From: Acidimicrobiia bacterium
GTDB lineage: Bacteria > Actinomycetota > Acidimicrobiia > Spongiisociales > Spongiisociaceae
Direction: 5' to 3'
Assembly (NCBI GenBank): GCA_011523635.1
Contig: WTGI01000017.1
Span: forward strand, 1-52,257
Length of the DNA: 52,257 nt
Shown here: positions 8,003 to 17,188 of the stretch, piece after piece
How positions within the stretch are numbered: the first letter of the stretch is position 1
Layout: every line of letters begins with the position of its first letter
Position numbers and translations under genes: made by a program
The notes under the pieces: model-generated
What the model was told of the DNA's origin: nothing
The model's input: only the letters and a program-made list of their open reading frames with translations
Database searches by the model: none

Positions 8003-9265
8003 GTGACAACCGATTCGATACGCATTGAAGCCGATCTGCTGATCCCAGGACGGGGCGATCCCGTAACCGACGGGTGCGTGGTGATCGATGGCGACACCAT
8101 CACGTACGCAGGGGGATCAGCGGACGCGCCGGGCACCCCGGGCGGCGTCACCCATCAGGTGCCGGTCGTGATGCCGGGGATGTGGGACTGCCATTCCCAC
8201 TTCTTCGGAACTAAGGCGGCCGACCTTACGCAACTGGCCACCACACCCTTGCCGATGCTATCGGTCCGGGCGGCTCGGGATGCCCATACCCTCCTGATGG
8301 CAGGCTTCACCAGCACCCGCGAGATGGGTGGGCTCGGTGTCCACCTCGGCCGGCTGGTGGAAGAGGGGACGCTGGTCGGGCCGAACATCTACGGGGCGGG
8401 AGCGGCCCTCGGTCCCACCGCGGGACACAGCGACATCCACTGGATGCCGGAATCCTGGCGGGATGACCTGGCCGCGTCTGGCGTGGGTTGGGTGGCCGTG
8501 TGCGACGGAGTGGAGGAATGTATCAAAGCCGTCCGGCGCCAGATCCGGGTGGGCGCCAAGGTCATCAAGATCAACGCCACGGGCGGCACGATGAGCCACT
8601 TCGATCACCCCGACCACCGGCAGTTCAACGACAAGGAACTGCGGGCCATCGTCGAGGAGGCGGCCATGGCCGAGATGGCGGTCGGCGCCCATTGCCACGG
8701 GCTGGCGGGCGTGGCTGCAGCGGCCCGGGCCGGTGTGACCACCATCGAGCACTGCAGCACCCTCGACCAGGAGACCGCCGAGTTGATGCTGGAGATGGGA
8801 ACCATGGCCGTTCCCACCCGCCACGCCGTCGAGTACCTGGTGTCGCTCAAGGGCCAGATACCGGACTGGGCGTGGCAGGCGCAGGCCAAGGTCGAGCGGA
8901 CCCACGCCGCCGCCATGCGACTCGCCATCGCCTCAGGCATCCCGATCGCCACCGGCGCCGACATCATGGTGAGCGGCGGTCCGTGGGGCACCAACGGGCT
9001 GGAGCTCGCCGCGCTGGTCAAGGCGGGCATGACCCCCCTCCAAGCGATTGAAGCGGCCACCGCCAACGGCCCGGCCACGCTTGGTCCCAGAGCGCCAAAG
9101 GCCGGGGTGCTGGCCGAAGGCTACGACGCGGACATCATCGCCGTCGCCGCCAACCCTCTAGATGACATCGCGATCCTCGGCGACTCCGCCCAGATCCCGA
9201 TGGTCTGGAAGGGAGGCCGGCTCGTGAAGTCGCCCGCCGCGGCTCCCCCGCCCTATGCCGGTTAG
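8003..9265 (+). CDS. amidohydrolase (imidazolonepropionase/prolidase-like metal-dependent hydrolase)
   Basis: A 420-residue TIM-barrel amidohydrolase. It shows the metal-binding HSH motif in DCHSHFFG, a lysine in KVIKINATGG at the carbamylated-lysine position, histidines in GAHCHGL and TIEHCS, and the final aspartate in TGADIM. The C-terminal segment with LAEGYDADIIAVAANPL closes the small beta-sandwich domain. Relatives hydrolyse cyclic amides, imidazolones or Xaa-Pro dipeptides. I choose GTG 8003 because GGAGGA sits 5 nt before it; an in-frame GTG at 7982 lacks such a site. It faces the amidohydrolase and ABC operon that ends at 9294, so this part of the window carries three amidohydrolases. 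The substrate is unknown. Confidence 0.8.
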   Translation: MTTDSIRIEADLLIPGRGDPVTDGCVVIDGDTITYAGGSADAPGTPGGVTHQVPVVMPGMWDCHSHFFGTKAADLTQLATTPLPMLSVRAARDAHTLLMAGFTSTREMGGLGVHLGRLVEEGTLVGPNIYGAGAALGPTAGHSDIHWMPESWRDDLAASGVGWVAVCDGVEECIKAVRRQIRVGAKVIKINATGGTMSHFDHPDHRQFNDKELRAIVEEAAMAEMAVGAHCHGLAGVAAAARAGVTTIEHCSTLDQETAELMLEMGTMAVPTRHAVEYLVSLKGQIPDWAWQAQAKVERTHAAAMRLAIASGIPIATGADIMVSGGPWGTNGLELAALVKAGMTPLQAIEAATANGPATLGPRAPKAGVLAEGYDADIIAVAANPLDDIAILGDSAQIPMVWKGGRLVKSPAAAPPPYAG

Positions 9266-9293
9266 CGCCAGGGGACTCGCTACCAGCGGCTGA

Positions 9294-10274
9294 TCACCGA
9301 CCGAGAAGTTCCTCGGCGGTGCCGCTGAGGATGCGGCGTAGCGCGTCCTCTGTGAGGCCGGCCTGGTCGGCGGCCTCACGGGCATGGTCGGTGGGGCGGT
9401 CGAGGATCATGGGGAACGGGTAGTCGGTCCCCGCCGCGATCCGGGCCGGATCCACGGCATTCATCAACAGGGCCAGGGCCCTGGGATCGTGCAGGATGGT
9501 GTCGTAGTAGAAGCACTCCAGGATCGAGTCCGGATGATCGACCGTCCGGTCGAAGCCAGGTGCGTGACGGGACGCGTGGGCGGCCCGGCCTGCCAGCGTC
9601 GGCAGGACGCCGCCGCCATGGGCGAGCAGGACCCGCAGGTCCGGCCACCGGGTGAACGTCCGTGCGAAATACAGCCGGAAGGCGGCCAGCGTGGTCTCGA
9701 ACGGGTTGCCGCAGACGTTGTTGAGGAAGTGAGCCTCCAGCCGATCACCGCCCATCACCCGGAAGGGATGGATGAAGAGCAGGGCACCTAGGGACGCGGC
9801 CGCCTCCCACAAGGGCTCCAGGCCGGCCACGTCGAGGTCCCTGCCCCCGACCTGGGTGGGAATGGCGCCGCCGCAGAACCCGAGTTGCCCCACCGATCGG
9901 ACCAGTTCACGGGCGGCTGCCTCGCCGTCTACCACCGGCAGCGCCGCCAGAGCGCCGAACCGGGGCTCCTCCCCTATGTCCTCGGCGCAGCTGTCGTTCA
10001 TGGCCCGGCACCACGCCATCGCCGCCTCCGGAGCGAGGTCGTCGCCGGTGACGTCCATCCAAGGCGCGAGGATCTGCCTCTCGATGGCTCGCTCCTCCAT
10101 CCAGCGCAGGCGATCGGTCAGGTCGCAGAGGGGTGGGGGGACCGGACGGGAGGAGCCCGACGGGAACAGGAACGACCGGCCGTCCGGCGCCAGGCCGACC
10201 GGCCCGCTTCCGGCCGACGCGTGGCGGAGCAGCGACGGCGACAGGTAGTGGGCATGCATGTCGATCATGGACAT
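9294..10274 (-). CDS. ACMSD-type amidohydrolase (amidohydrolase-2 family)
   Basis: A 326-residue protein opening with MSMIDMHAHYLSP, which holds the HxH metal motif of the amidohydrolase-2 family (ACMSD, gamma-resorcylate decarboxylase, 5-carboxyvanillate decarboxylase). FIHPF supplies the third histidine, LLAHGGGVLP the fourth, and AAGTDYPFPM the conserved aspartate. Family members do non-oxidative decarboxylation or hydrolysis of aromatic or heterocyclic acids. It is the last gene of the leftward operon that starts with the ABC transporter, 30 bp after the amidohydrolase-3 gene, so it probably processes the imported compound after ring opening. The precise reaction is not determinable. Confidence 0.8.
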   Translation of the reverse strand: MSMIDMHAHYLSPSLLRHASAGSGPVGLAPDGRSFLFPSGSSRPVPPPLCDLTDRLRWMEERAIERQILAPWMDVTGDDLAPEAAMAWCRAMNDSCAEDIGEEPRFGALAALPVVDGEAAARELVRSVGQLGFCGGAIPTQVGGRDLDVAGLEPLWEAAASLGALLFIHPFRVMGGDRLEAHFLNNVCGNPFETTLAAFRLYFARTFTRWPDLRVLLAHGGGVLPTLAGRAAHASRHAPGFDRTVDHPDSILECFYYDTILHDPRALALLMNAVDPARIAAGTDYPFPMILDRPTDHAREAADQAGLTEDALRRILSGTAEELLGR

Positions 10275-10304
10275 AGCCGGGCGACCCCTACGCAGCCAGG
10301 CCGC

Positions 10305-11906
10305 TCAGGAGAGCGACTCGCAGCGCCACGCCACATCACCCCCCACGATGGTCATCACCGGGGCCGTCTCCGCCATCTCGTCCGGCGGGAGCCGGCGCGG
10401 GTCACGAGGAAGGACGGTGAAGTCCGCCAGGTAGCCTTCGGCGACCCTGCCCCGGTCGCCGGACTGCCCGTCCGCCTCGGCCGGCCATGCGGTCACGGTT
10501 GCCATGGCCTCGTCGAAGCTCACGCCCTCCCCGGCGCCCCATACCCGGCCGCTCGCATCGACCCGGGCGGTGGCCGTGGCGATGGCCGCCATGGGCGCGG
10601 CGTCCGGGATGACGGGCGTGTCCGAGCTGTGAACCGGCTTCAGGCCGGCATCGATCCAGGTGCGGAGCGGGTACATCGCCGCCAAGCGCTCCTCGCCCAG
10701 GGCGGCCAGGAAATCGGGGGCCCGGAAGCGCAGGAACGACAGTTGCGGCACCGGGATGATCCCGCCCTGCCGCATCGAACGGACGGCATCAGCCGACGTG
10801 AGGCAGCAGTGCTCGATCCGGTGCGAGCGGGTGCCGCCCGCCGGTGGATGGGCGGCCAGCAGACCTGCCACCGTCTCCACCGCCGCGTCGCCGATGGCAT
10901 GGATGCTCATCTGCCATCCGATCCGGGCGCCCTTGCGGATCGTCTCCTCCATCTCCCCGAGATCGATATGCATGGTGCCCGACGTGCCGGAGTCCGAATA
11001 GGGCTCCAGCATCGCCGCGGTGCGGGGACCGAATGCGCCGTCGGAGAAGACCTTGGCCCCGCCGATGCGGAAGTTGGGGCCTCCGGCGCCGGGACGGAGC
11101 CCCAGATCCCCGGCCGCATCCAGCAGTTCGGCCCTGATCATCGACGTGAACCGCAGCCGGAGGGCCCGGCGTTCGCTCATCCGGAGAAAGGCCGCCACCT
11201 CCTCACCCCGGTGGGACATGGTGAGCGGGGCGGCATTGGTCACGTAGGTGAAACCGTGGGACAGGAAGTAGTCGGTGGCGATCTCGATCGCCTGCTCGTC
11301 CTCCTCTTCGGACCAGGGTGGCACCACCGGATCCATCAGGGCGCGAGCGCCGTCCAGCAGCTCACCGGTAGGAACGCCATGCTCATCCCGGACTATCTCC
11401 CCGTCGGGGGGGTCGGGAGTGCCGGCTCCGATGCCGGCCGCGACGAGGGCGGCGTGGTTGACCACCCGGCGATGGAAGTCGAAGCTGTCCAGCACCACGC
11501 AGCGGCCTCCGGGCAGGTCCAGCTCGGAAGCCGTGGGCGCCCGCCCCTCGGACAGGCGGGCCGGGTCGTAGCCGCGGCCCTTGATCCACCGGCCGGCCGG
11601 GAGCCTCCGGTCGGCGTCCGCCACCCTTCCGGCGATGTCGCTCACCGAGGAGACATCCGACGGCCAGCACGGAACTCCCATCCGGGAGCGCCCGTAGTTG
11701 ACGGCATGGACATGGCTGTCGGCGAATCCGGGGAAGGCAACTCCTCCACCGAGATCGACGACATCCGCGGTGGCGGCCACCGTGTCCCTTACTTCGTCAA
11801 GATCACCCAACCCACGGATCCTCTGACCGCTGACGGCGACCGCCCGGATGGGACGGTCGCCGCCTGCGACAAAAGATGCGTTTGTAAGGATCCGATCAGA
11901 GGTCAA
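10305..11906 (-). CDS. amidohydrolase-3 family protein (YtcJ-like)
   Basis: A 533-residue protein of the D-aminoacylase/YtcJ branch of amidohydrolases. The metal ligands appear as FADSHVHAV (HxH), SIHAIGDAAVE and RIEHCCL (histidines) and HSSDTPV (aspartate). The N-terminal beta-sandwich strand MTSDRILTNASFVAGG and the C-terminal LPRDPRRLP are typical. Relatives cleave N-acyl or cyclic amide bonds. The start is TTG at 11906, directly abutting the TGA of the upstream binding-protein gene (TGATTG), so translation is probably coupled. Next to an ABC importer and an ACMSD-like enzyme it likely acts on the imported substrate. Many members lack a known substrate, so I do not name one. Confidence 0.8.
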   Translation of the reverse strand: MTSDRILTNASFVAGGDRPIRAVAVSGQRIRGLGDLDEVRDTVAATADVVDLGGGVAFPGFADSHVHAVNYGRSRMGVPCWPSDVSSVSDIAGRVADADRRLPAGRWIKGRGYDPARLSEGRAPTASELDLPGGRCVVLDSFDFHRRVVNHAALVAAGIGAGTPDPPDGEIVRDEHGVPTGELLDGARALMDPVVPPWSEEEDEQAIEIATDYFLSHGFTYVTNAAPLTMSHRGEEVAAFLRMSERRALRLRFTSMIRAELLDAAGDLGLRPGAGGPNFRIGGAKVFSDGAFGPRTAAMLEPYSDSGTSGTMHIDLGEMEETIRKGARIGWQMSIHAIGDAAVETVAGLLAAHPPAGGTRSHRIEHCCLTSADAVRSMRQGGIIPVPQLSFLRFRAPDFLAALGEERLAAMYPLRTWIDAGLKPVHSSDTPVIPDAAPMAAIATATARVDASGRVWGAGEGVSFDEAMATVTAWPAEADGQSGDRGRVAEGYLADFTVLPRDPRRLPPDEMAETAPVMTIVGGDVAWRCESLS

Positions 11907-12980
11907 TCAGCAGTCGGTCTCCAGCCCGTTGGCCTCGTCGACGATCGCCTGCTGGTCGAAGTCGTTGATCTGGTCGAGTAGATCGTCGATCACGTACTGG
12001 CCCATGTCGATCTGCTGGGTTATCACGCCACCCTGGATGAAGATGTTCACATAGGTGTTCCACCCGGCTGCATCCAGGAATCCGAACACGTAGTCGCCAC
12101 CCTCCTGGGGAGCCGTGGTGATCTCGATGACCGCGGCGAGGCCCGCCCGGCCTTCCGCCTCGTCGGTGAACTCTTCGGGAATGAGTTCCTTGAGCACGCA
12201 CACCGCGCCGTCCAGGTTGGCGTAAGCCACCAGCTGGCCCTTGGCAGTGGCACGGCCAAGACCGATCAGCAATTCGTCGTCGTCCTTGTAGTCCTCGGCG
12301 GCCAGAAGCCCCTCGGCAGGAAGGGTATTGAGCGAGGCTGGCGCGATCGACACGGTGTCGAGGCCGGCCGCGTTCATCGAGGCGATGTCGGACTTGGCGG
12401 ACGAGTAGGCGTCGATCCGTCCATCGTCCAGAGCCGCCTTGACGGTCGGAGCGTTGGTCCCCACCTCGATGATCTCCACATCGTTGTCCGGATCCAGGCC
12501 TGCCTCGACCAGCAGCGCCCGCACCAGCGGAACCTCACCACCGGCCAGCTCCGAGATGCCGATCTTCAGACCGGCCAGGCCGGCGATGTTGTTGACCGAC
12601 GATCCGGCAGGAACCACTACGTCGAACACCTCGCCATAGGCATACGTGAAGAACGGGTACAAGCCCGCCCCTGCCTCGATGGCAGGCAGCATCGCCCCTG
12701 GAACCCCCATTCCCGCCTCGGCGTTGTTGGCCGCCAAGATCTGGGCTACCTCGGATGATCCCCCGGTGCCCTGCAGGCTCACGTTGAGGCCCTCATCCTC
12801 GTAGTACCCGAGACCTACCGCGATCCAGTAGCCGTAGCCGAACCCGCTCGTCGTCGACAGGGCCAGGTTCACATCTCGGAGTTCCTCATCCTCCGCGCAT
12901 GCAGCCCCGATCATGGCCATCACGATCGCAAGCGCCAGTACGACCGACCAGGGTCGGCTCCAGCGGGTAGTCGGTTTCAT
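11907..12980 (-). CDS. ABC transporter substrate-binding protein (NMT1/SsuA-like), probable lipoprotein
   Basis: A 357-residue extracytoplasmic solute-binding protein of the NMT1/THI5-SsuA-TauA class. The N-terminus has charged residues (MKPTTRWSRPW), a hydrophobic stretch and a cysteine in MIGAACAED. This looks like a lipoprotein signal, although glycine at -3 is unusual for a lipobox. The mature part begins VNLALSTTSGFGYGYWIAVGLGYYEDEGLNV, the family's ligand-facing start. The ATG at 12980 is preceded by AAGGAGG; earlier in-frame ATG codons are not. The permease and ATPase genes lie upstream in the same operon and the amidohydrolase follows without a gap. Related importers carry sulfonates, nitrate, pyrimidine precursors or phthalate-like acids. 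Confidence 0.85.
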   Translation of the reverse strand: MKPTTRWSRPWSVVLALAIVMAMIGAACAEDEELRDVNLALSTTSGFGYGYWIAVGLGYYEDEGLNVSLQGTGGSSEVAQILAANNAEAGMGVPGAMLPAIEAGAGLYPFFTYAYGEVFDVVVPAGSSVNNIAGLAGLKIGISELAGGEVPLVRALLVEAGLDPDNDVEIIEVGTNAPTVKAALDDGRIDAYSSAKSDIASMNAAGLDTVSIAPASLNTLPAEGLLAAEDYKDDDELLIGLGRATAKGQLVAYANLDGAVCVLKELIPEEFTDEAEGRAGLAAVIEITTAPQEGGDYVFGFLDAAGWNTYVNIFIQGGVITQQIDMGQYVIDDLLDQINDFDQQAIVDEANGLETDC

Positions 12981-13038
12981 ATCCCTTCCTCCTTGTCCGG
13001 GCGAGCAGGTGCTCACCATGATTCTATATGTTGGCCAC

Positions 13039-13911
13039 TCAAGTGGCCTCGTCAAGATCCACATGCCAGAAGAGCAGCTTCCGCTCCAGCCATGCGGCCA
13101 CCAGGAACAGCGCGAGGCCGATCAGGGCCAGCATCAGCAGGTACGCGAACACATCGTCGCTGCGGAACTGGAAGGCCGCTGTCTCGATCAGGTGGCCGGC
13201 CCCCTCGTTGGTGGCGGTCAACTCGCCCACGATGGCCCCGATCAATGCGAAGGTAAGGGCCGCTTTGAGTCCGGCGAACACGGTCGGTACGGAACTCGGG
13301 AGCCGCAGGTGGCGGAACGTCTGCCATCGGGTGGCTCTGAGAGATCTCATGAGCAGCCCCGCGTTCTCGTCGATCACCGTCAGCCCGGTGATGGTGTTGA
13401 TCAGGACCGGGAAGAAGCAGATCGTCGCCGCCAGCGCGATCTTGGAGGCGATCCCGAAGGCGAACCAGGCGATGAACACCGGCGCCAGGGCGACCCGGGG
13501 GGTCGACTGGAACAGGATGATCACCGGGTAGAAGGCCTTTCTGAAGGTCGGTACGAGGGCTACGTAGGTACCCAGCAGGAATCCTCCGCCGGCCCCGATG
13601 ACGAACCCGATGGCGGTCTCCTGGAAGGTGACCCAGAAGTGCCACAAGACGAACCCGGTGGTTATGGCCTGGAAGAAGGCCGGGATTATCTCCGACGGTT
13701 TCGACAGCACGATCTCAGGCCAGAACGACAGACGGCTCCCGGTGATGGCCTCCCAGCTGCTGAGCAACTCCCAGATGAGGAAGATGGCGATCACCACCGA
13801 GCCGGTCAGAAGGACCTGCGTCCAGAAGCTGCGGAAGCGGGAGTCCGAGCTGGAACCCGGCAGAGACCCCATTCCGAGCGTCTCGGCGTCGGACATGCTG
13901 TCGGTAGCCAA
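13039..13911 (-). CDS. ABC transporter permease (SsuC/TauC-like)
   Basis: A 290-residue inner-membrane protein with about six hydrophobic helices. The BPD_transp_1 EAA-type coupling loop is visible around SLRATRWQTFRHLRLPSSVPTV near residues 195-215, where it contacts the ATPase. The N-terminal 28 residues are hydrophilic and serine-rich. It forms the channel of the importer with the binding protein (58 bp downstream) and the ATPase (19 bp upstream). A single permease gene implies a homodimer, as in SsuABC. Confidence 0.87.
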   Translation of the reverse strand: MATDSMSDAETLGMGSLPGSSSDSRFRSFWTQVLLTGSVVIAIFLIWELLSSWEAITGSRLSFWPEIVLSKPSEIIPAFFQAITTGFVLWHFWVTFQETAIGFVIGAGGGFLLGTYVALVPTFRKAFYPVIILFQSTPRVALAPVFIAWFAFGIASKIALAATICFFPVLINTITGLTVIDENAGLLMRSLRATRWQTFRHLRLPSSVPTVFAGLKAALTFALIGAIVGELTATNEGAGHLIETAAFQFRSDDVFAYLLMLALIGLALFLVAAWLERKLLFWHVDLDEAT

Positions 13912-13930
13912 TCGAGACTCCTTCCGCTCG

Positions 13931-14737
13931 CTAGAAGAGGCCGAGCACTTCGCGGATGTAGTTGACGGTGTCGGTGTACTCCGCCAACCGTCGTGAGCCC
14001 GGAACTCTCGGTCTGGGGAGATCGACGTCCACCAGATCGAGTATCCGGCCGGGCGTGGTCCCCATCACCGCCACCCGGTCGGAGAGGAAGACCGCCTCCC
14101 GGATGTTGTGGGTCACGAACACCGTGGTCTTGTGCTCGTGCTCGGCGATACGCGCCAGTTCCGTATTGAGGTGCTCCCTGGTGAACTCGTCCAGAGACCC
14201 GAACGGCTCGTCGAGCAGCATCAGGTCCGGATCCGAGACCAGCAGCCGGCACAGGGCCACCCGCTGCTGCATGCCGCCCGAGAGTTCCCGCGGGTAGTGC
14301 TGCTCGAATCCTTGCAACCGCACCAACTCGACGACGTCCGCGACACGTCGTTCCCCGTCCGGCTCCATAGTGCCCATGATCTCGAGGGGAAGTGAGATGT
14401 TGCGGATCACGTTGCGCCACGGGAAGAGGGTGGAGGTCTGGAACATCAGGCCGATCTCTTCACGCGGCTCCGTCACCTCGCTACCTCCGAGGTAGACGCT
14501 GCCGGCCGTCGGGCTGAGGAGTCCGGCGATGATCTTGAGGAGGGTGGACTTCCCGCATCCCGACGGCCCCACAAGGGTGAGGAACTCCCCCTGCCGAACG
14601 TTCAGCGACACGTCCTGTAGAGCCACCAGCGGCTTTCCGTCCTTCTCGAATACCTGGGTGATGCGATCCACGGCCAGTGCCGGGCTACGGCCCGCGATAT
14701 AGCGGCGGGACGAGCCGGTGGTCGGCTCAGATACCAC
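13931..14737 (-). CDS. ABC transporter ATP-binding protein (SsuB/TauB-like)
   Basis: A 268-residue ABC ATPase. Walker A is GPSGCGKST, the Q-loop is MFQTS, the signature is LSGGMQQR, Walker B is LMLLDEPF and the switch histidine is in FVTHNIREAV. The sequence belongs to the nitrate/sulfonate/taurine branch. It energises uptake by the adjacent permease and binding protein and is the first gene of the leftward operon that ends with two amidohydrolases. GTG at 14737 has AGAGGA about 8 nt upstream. It is divergent from the alcohol dehydrogenase gene, with 118 bp between them for both promoters; I see no convincing hexamers there. Confidence 0.9.
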   Translation of the reverse strand: MVSEPTTGSSRRYIAGRSPALAVDRITQVFEKDGKPLVALQDVSLNVRQGEFLTLVGPSGCGKSTLLKIIAGLLSPTAGSVYLGGSEVTEPREEIGLMFQTSTLFPWRNVIRNISLPLEIMGTMEPDGERRVADVVELVRLQGFEQHYPRELSGGMQQRVALCRLLVSDPDLMLLDEPFGSLDEFTREHLNTELARIAEHEHKTTVFVTHNIREAVFLSDRVAVMGTTPGRILDLVDVDLPRPRVPGSRRLAEYTDTVNYIREVLGLF

Positions 14738-14855
14738 GCGTCATTCCTCTCGTATCGATCGGGATAGCGTGTGACTCTACTAGCTCGGTGGGCCGGCTTC
14801 CCAAGCCAGGCCACGAGTACGCTTGCAGCTCGTGGCGGTATCCCTTCCTGCGTCG

Positions 14856-15869
14856 ATGAGGGCGGCCGAGTTCGTCGGGGATGGCGCGCTCCGGTTGGCG
14901 GAGCGCCCGGTTCCGGGAGCGCCGGACGGCTGGGCGCCGGTCCGGGTGAGGGCGGCCGGCGTATGCGGGACCGAGCTGCATTTCCTGGAGGGGCTGATCG
15001 ACCCGATGGGTATGCCTCGGGTGCTCGGGCACGAGATCGCCGGGGAGGTCGCCGGCGCTCGGGCCGGATCACCGGGCTCGCGGGCCGCGGTCTACAACGT
15101 GATGAACTGCGGATCCTGCCGCTACTGCAACACGAACCGGGACCGGCTGTGCACGCGTTCGGGAGGGATGATCGGGTTCACGGCCGACGGCGGCTTCGCC
15201 GAGTACGTGATCGTTCCGGAGAGGAATCTGGTTCCCCTGCCGGACACCGTCCCGTTCGAGGCGGGCGCGGTGCTGGCCTGCAGCGGGATGACCGCCGTCC
15301 ATGCGGTACGCCTGGCAGGAATCGGGATCGGAGACCCCGCAGTGGTCAACGGCATCGGAGGGGTCGGCCTGATGCTCACCCAGGTTGCGGCCCTGGCCGG
15401 CGCGACCGTACTGGCGGTGGCGGACGAAGCGGCCAAGCTGGAGTTGGCACGGAGCCTCGGCGCCCGGGCCGGCCTGGTGATCGACGATCCGGAAGGCTAC
15501 GAGACGCTGCCGGGGGAGGCGAGCCGGATGCTGGGACGAGCGCCTGACGTGTTCTTCGAAACCGTCGGGACTCGGGAAACGATGCGGGCCGGGTTCAGCT
15601 GCCTCGCTCCGGGCGGTTCCTTCGTCCAGATCGGCTACACGAGCCAGCCCCTCGACATCCACCCGGGTGCTCTGATCAAGAACGAACTCCGCATCCTCAC
15701 CTCCGCCGCCGGCTCCAAGAGCGACCTGGAGACAGCCATCGCACTGGCCGCACAAGGTCTGCTGAAGACCGTTGTCGCCACCCGGACCGACCTTGACGGA
15801 CTGGAGGCCGCCATCCTCAGCCTGAAGGACCGCCGCGTACTGGGCAGGAACGTGGTGACGTTCGCATGA
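14856..15869 (+). CDS. zinc-dependent alcohol dehydrogenase (MDR family)
   Basis: A 337-residue medium-chain dehydrogenase. The catalytic zinc cysteine is in AAGVCGTELH, and the histidine-glutamate pair is in LGHEIAGEV. The structural-zinc lobe is visible as MNCGSCRYCNTNRDRLC with four cysteines. The NAD(P)-binding loop is GIGGVGLMLTQ. It oxidises a secondary alcohol or polyol, or reduces the matching carbonyl; the C-terminus is of usual length. I choose the ATG at 14856 (MRAAEFVGDG) because family members begin this way; an in-frame TTG at 14823 would add 11 residues. No strong ribosome-binding site helps decide. It is convergent with the adenosylhomocysteinase-like gene. Confidence 0.85.
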   Translation: MRAAEFVGDGALRLAERPVPGAPDGWAPVRVRAAGVCGTELHFLEGLIDPMGMPRVLGHEIAGEVAGARAGSPGSRAAVYNVMNCGSCRYCNTNRDRLCTRSGGMIGFTADGGFAEYVIVPERNLVPLPDTVPFEAGAVLACSGMTAVHAVRLAGIGIGDPAVVNGIGGVGLMLTQVAALAGATVLAVADEAAKLELARSLGARAGLVIDDPEGYETLPGEASRMLGRAPDVFFETVGTRETMRAGFSCLAPGGSFVQIGYTSQPLDIHPGALIKNELRILTSAAGSKSDLETAIALAAQGLLKTVVATRTDLDGLEAAILSLKDRRVLGRNVVTFA

Positions 15870-15931
15870 TCCGTCTTCACATGCGCCGTCGTCGGTCAGC
15901 CGTCGTATCCGTGAATCAACCCGGGCGGTAG

Positions 15932-17101
15932 TCAGGCAGGGGCCTGGCCCATGGATTCGAGCATGGCGGTGGCGGTCTGCTCGTTGATCTGCGGGGGCAC
16001 CGGCTGGGGTCCAGGCCGGAAGTCGCCGGCGGAAGTGGCCAGGACAGCCAGCGACCGGGCCTGCAGGGTGAGCCCGAGATCCATGGCCTCGATCGGGTTG
16101 CCCGTGGCGCCGGCGGCGGCCAGATTGACGATGCGGCCCTCGGCCAGAAGGAACACGGTGCGTCCGCCGGGCAACTCGTGGGCGCATAGCGAGGGGGATA
16201 CCAACTCGCCGGGTGCTTCACGCTCCAGGCGGACCACGTCGATCTCGGCGTCGGTGTGGCCGGCATTGGCCAGAAGCACACCGTCGGGCATCGTCTCGAT
16301 CAGTTCATATCCCACCACCCGCTCGCGCCCGGTAGCGGTGATGACCACATCAGCGGTCCGGACCGGCCCGTCCGGACCGGCCACGTCGAAACCGTCCATG
16401 GCGGCCTCGAGCGCCTTGACCGGGTCGGGTTCCACCACGGCTACATCGGCCCCCCGGCGGCGGGCATAGAGGGCGATGCCACGGCCGCACCATCCGTAAC
16501 CGAACACCACCACCCGCTTCTTGTGCAACGACATGTTGGTGGCCCGCACGATGGCGTCCACGACGGACTCCCCCACCCCGTGCTTGTTCTCCACGATCGC
16601 TTTCAACGAGCTGTCGTTTATCACGATGACCGGGAACCCCACCGCCCCGGCCAGGGCCTCCCGCAGCCGGAAAGCCCCCGAAGTGGTCTCCTCGGTAGCC
16701 CCCCTGGGCGTCCGGCCGGCGCGTACGCACGCCTCGATCAACTCGGCGCCGTTGTCCAGCACCAGATCCGGGCCGGCCGCGGCGATCCGGCCGAGGTGAG
16801 TTCGGACCGCGCCTTTACCGTCGCCGGGACGGTCGAGAACCTCACAACCCCGATCGGCCAGCGCCTCGGCAGTGCCGAATTGGGTGGTGCCCTCGTTGCC
16901 CATGGCCACCACCCGGGCGCCGGCGGCCAGCAAACCCTCGACCAGCACCGCCGTCTTGGGCTCCAGATGGAGACGGAAACCGATCGTCAGCCCGTCGAAC
17001 ACCCCACGCCGCGCCAGTTCGGCCAGGGCATCCCCCAGCACCGGCATGCGCCTTCTGGCCCATGAGATCCGCCCCTCGGCGACCGCCCGCTCACTCGCCA
17101 C
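15932..17101 (-). CDS. adenosylhomocysteinase-like protein, divergent active site
   Basis: A 389-residue protein with the S-adenosylhomocysteine hydrolase architecture: catalytic-domain halves around an NAD-binding domain with GYGWCGRGIA at 201-210. H45 in RLHLEPKTAVL, E137-E138 in GATEETTSG and K167 in NDSSLK match the catalytic set. Several key positions differ. The residue before the conserved asparagine, Asp in SAHH, is E171. The usual STQDHAAAA segment reads NEGTTQFGTAEA. DDGGD reads DNGAE. The protein is shorter than typical SAHH (about 415-490 residues) and ends without the K-x-x-x-Y-R-Y tail. It therefore probably acts on a related thioether or nucleoside, or has changed function. GTG at 17101 has GGAGGAG upstream. 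RidA lies upstream in the same direction. Confidence 0.72.
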   Translation of the reverse strand: MASERAVAEGRISWARRRMPVLGDALAELARRGVFDGLTIGFRLHLEPKTAVLVEGLLAAGARVVAMGNEGTTQFGTAEALADRGCEVLDRPGDGKGAVRTHLGRIAAAGPDLVLDNGAELIEACVRAGRTPRGATEETTSGAFRLREALAGAVGFPVIVINDSSLKAIVENKHGVGESVVDAIVRATNMSLHKKRVVVFGYGWCGRGIALYARRRGADVAVVEPDPVKALEAAMDGFDVAGPDGPVRTADVVITATGRERVVGYELIETMPDGVLLANAGHTDAEIDVVRLEREAPGELVSPSLCAHELPGGRTVFLLAEGRIVNLAAAGATGNPIEAMDLGLTLQARSLAVLATSAGDFRPGPQPVPPQINEQTATAMLESMGQAPA

Positions 17102-17188
17102 CTATACCACTCCTCCCGCGAGCGTCCACGACTCCGATGGATCTGTGCTCGGAGCCACCAGCCTCCCTTCCTTGCTACCGGCGGGAGT

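Noticed and set aside
9885-11981. Rightward frame of about 700 codons across the amidohydrolase genes
   Set aside because: It is antisense to two clear amidohydrolases and has no motif; long shadow frames are usual at this GC content.
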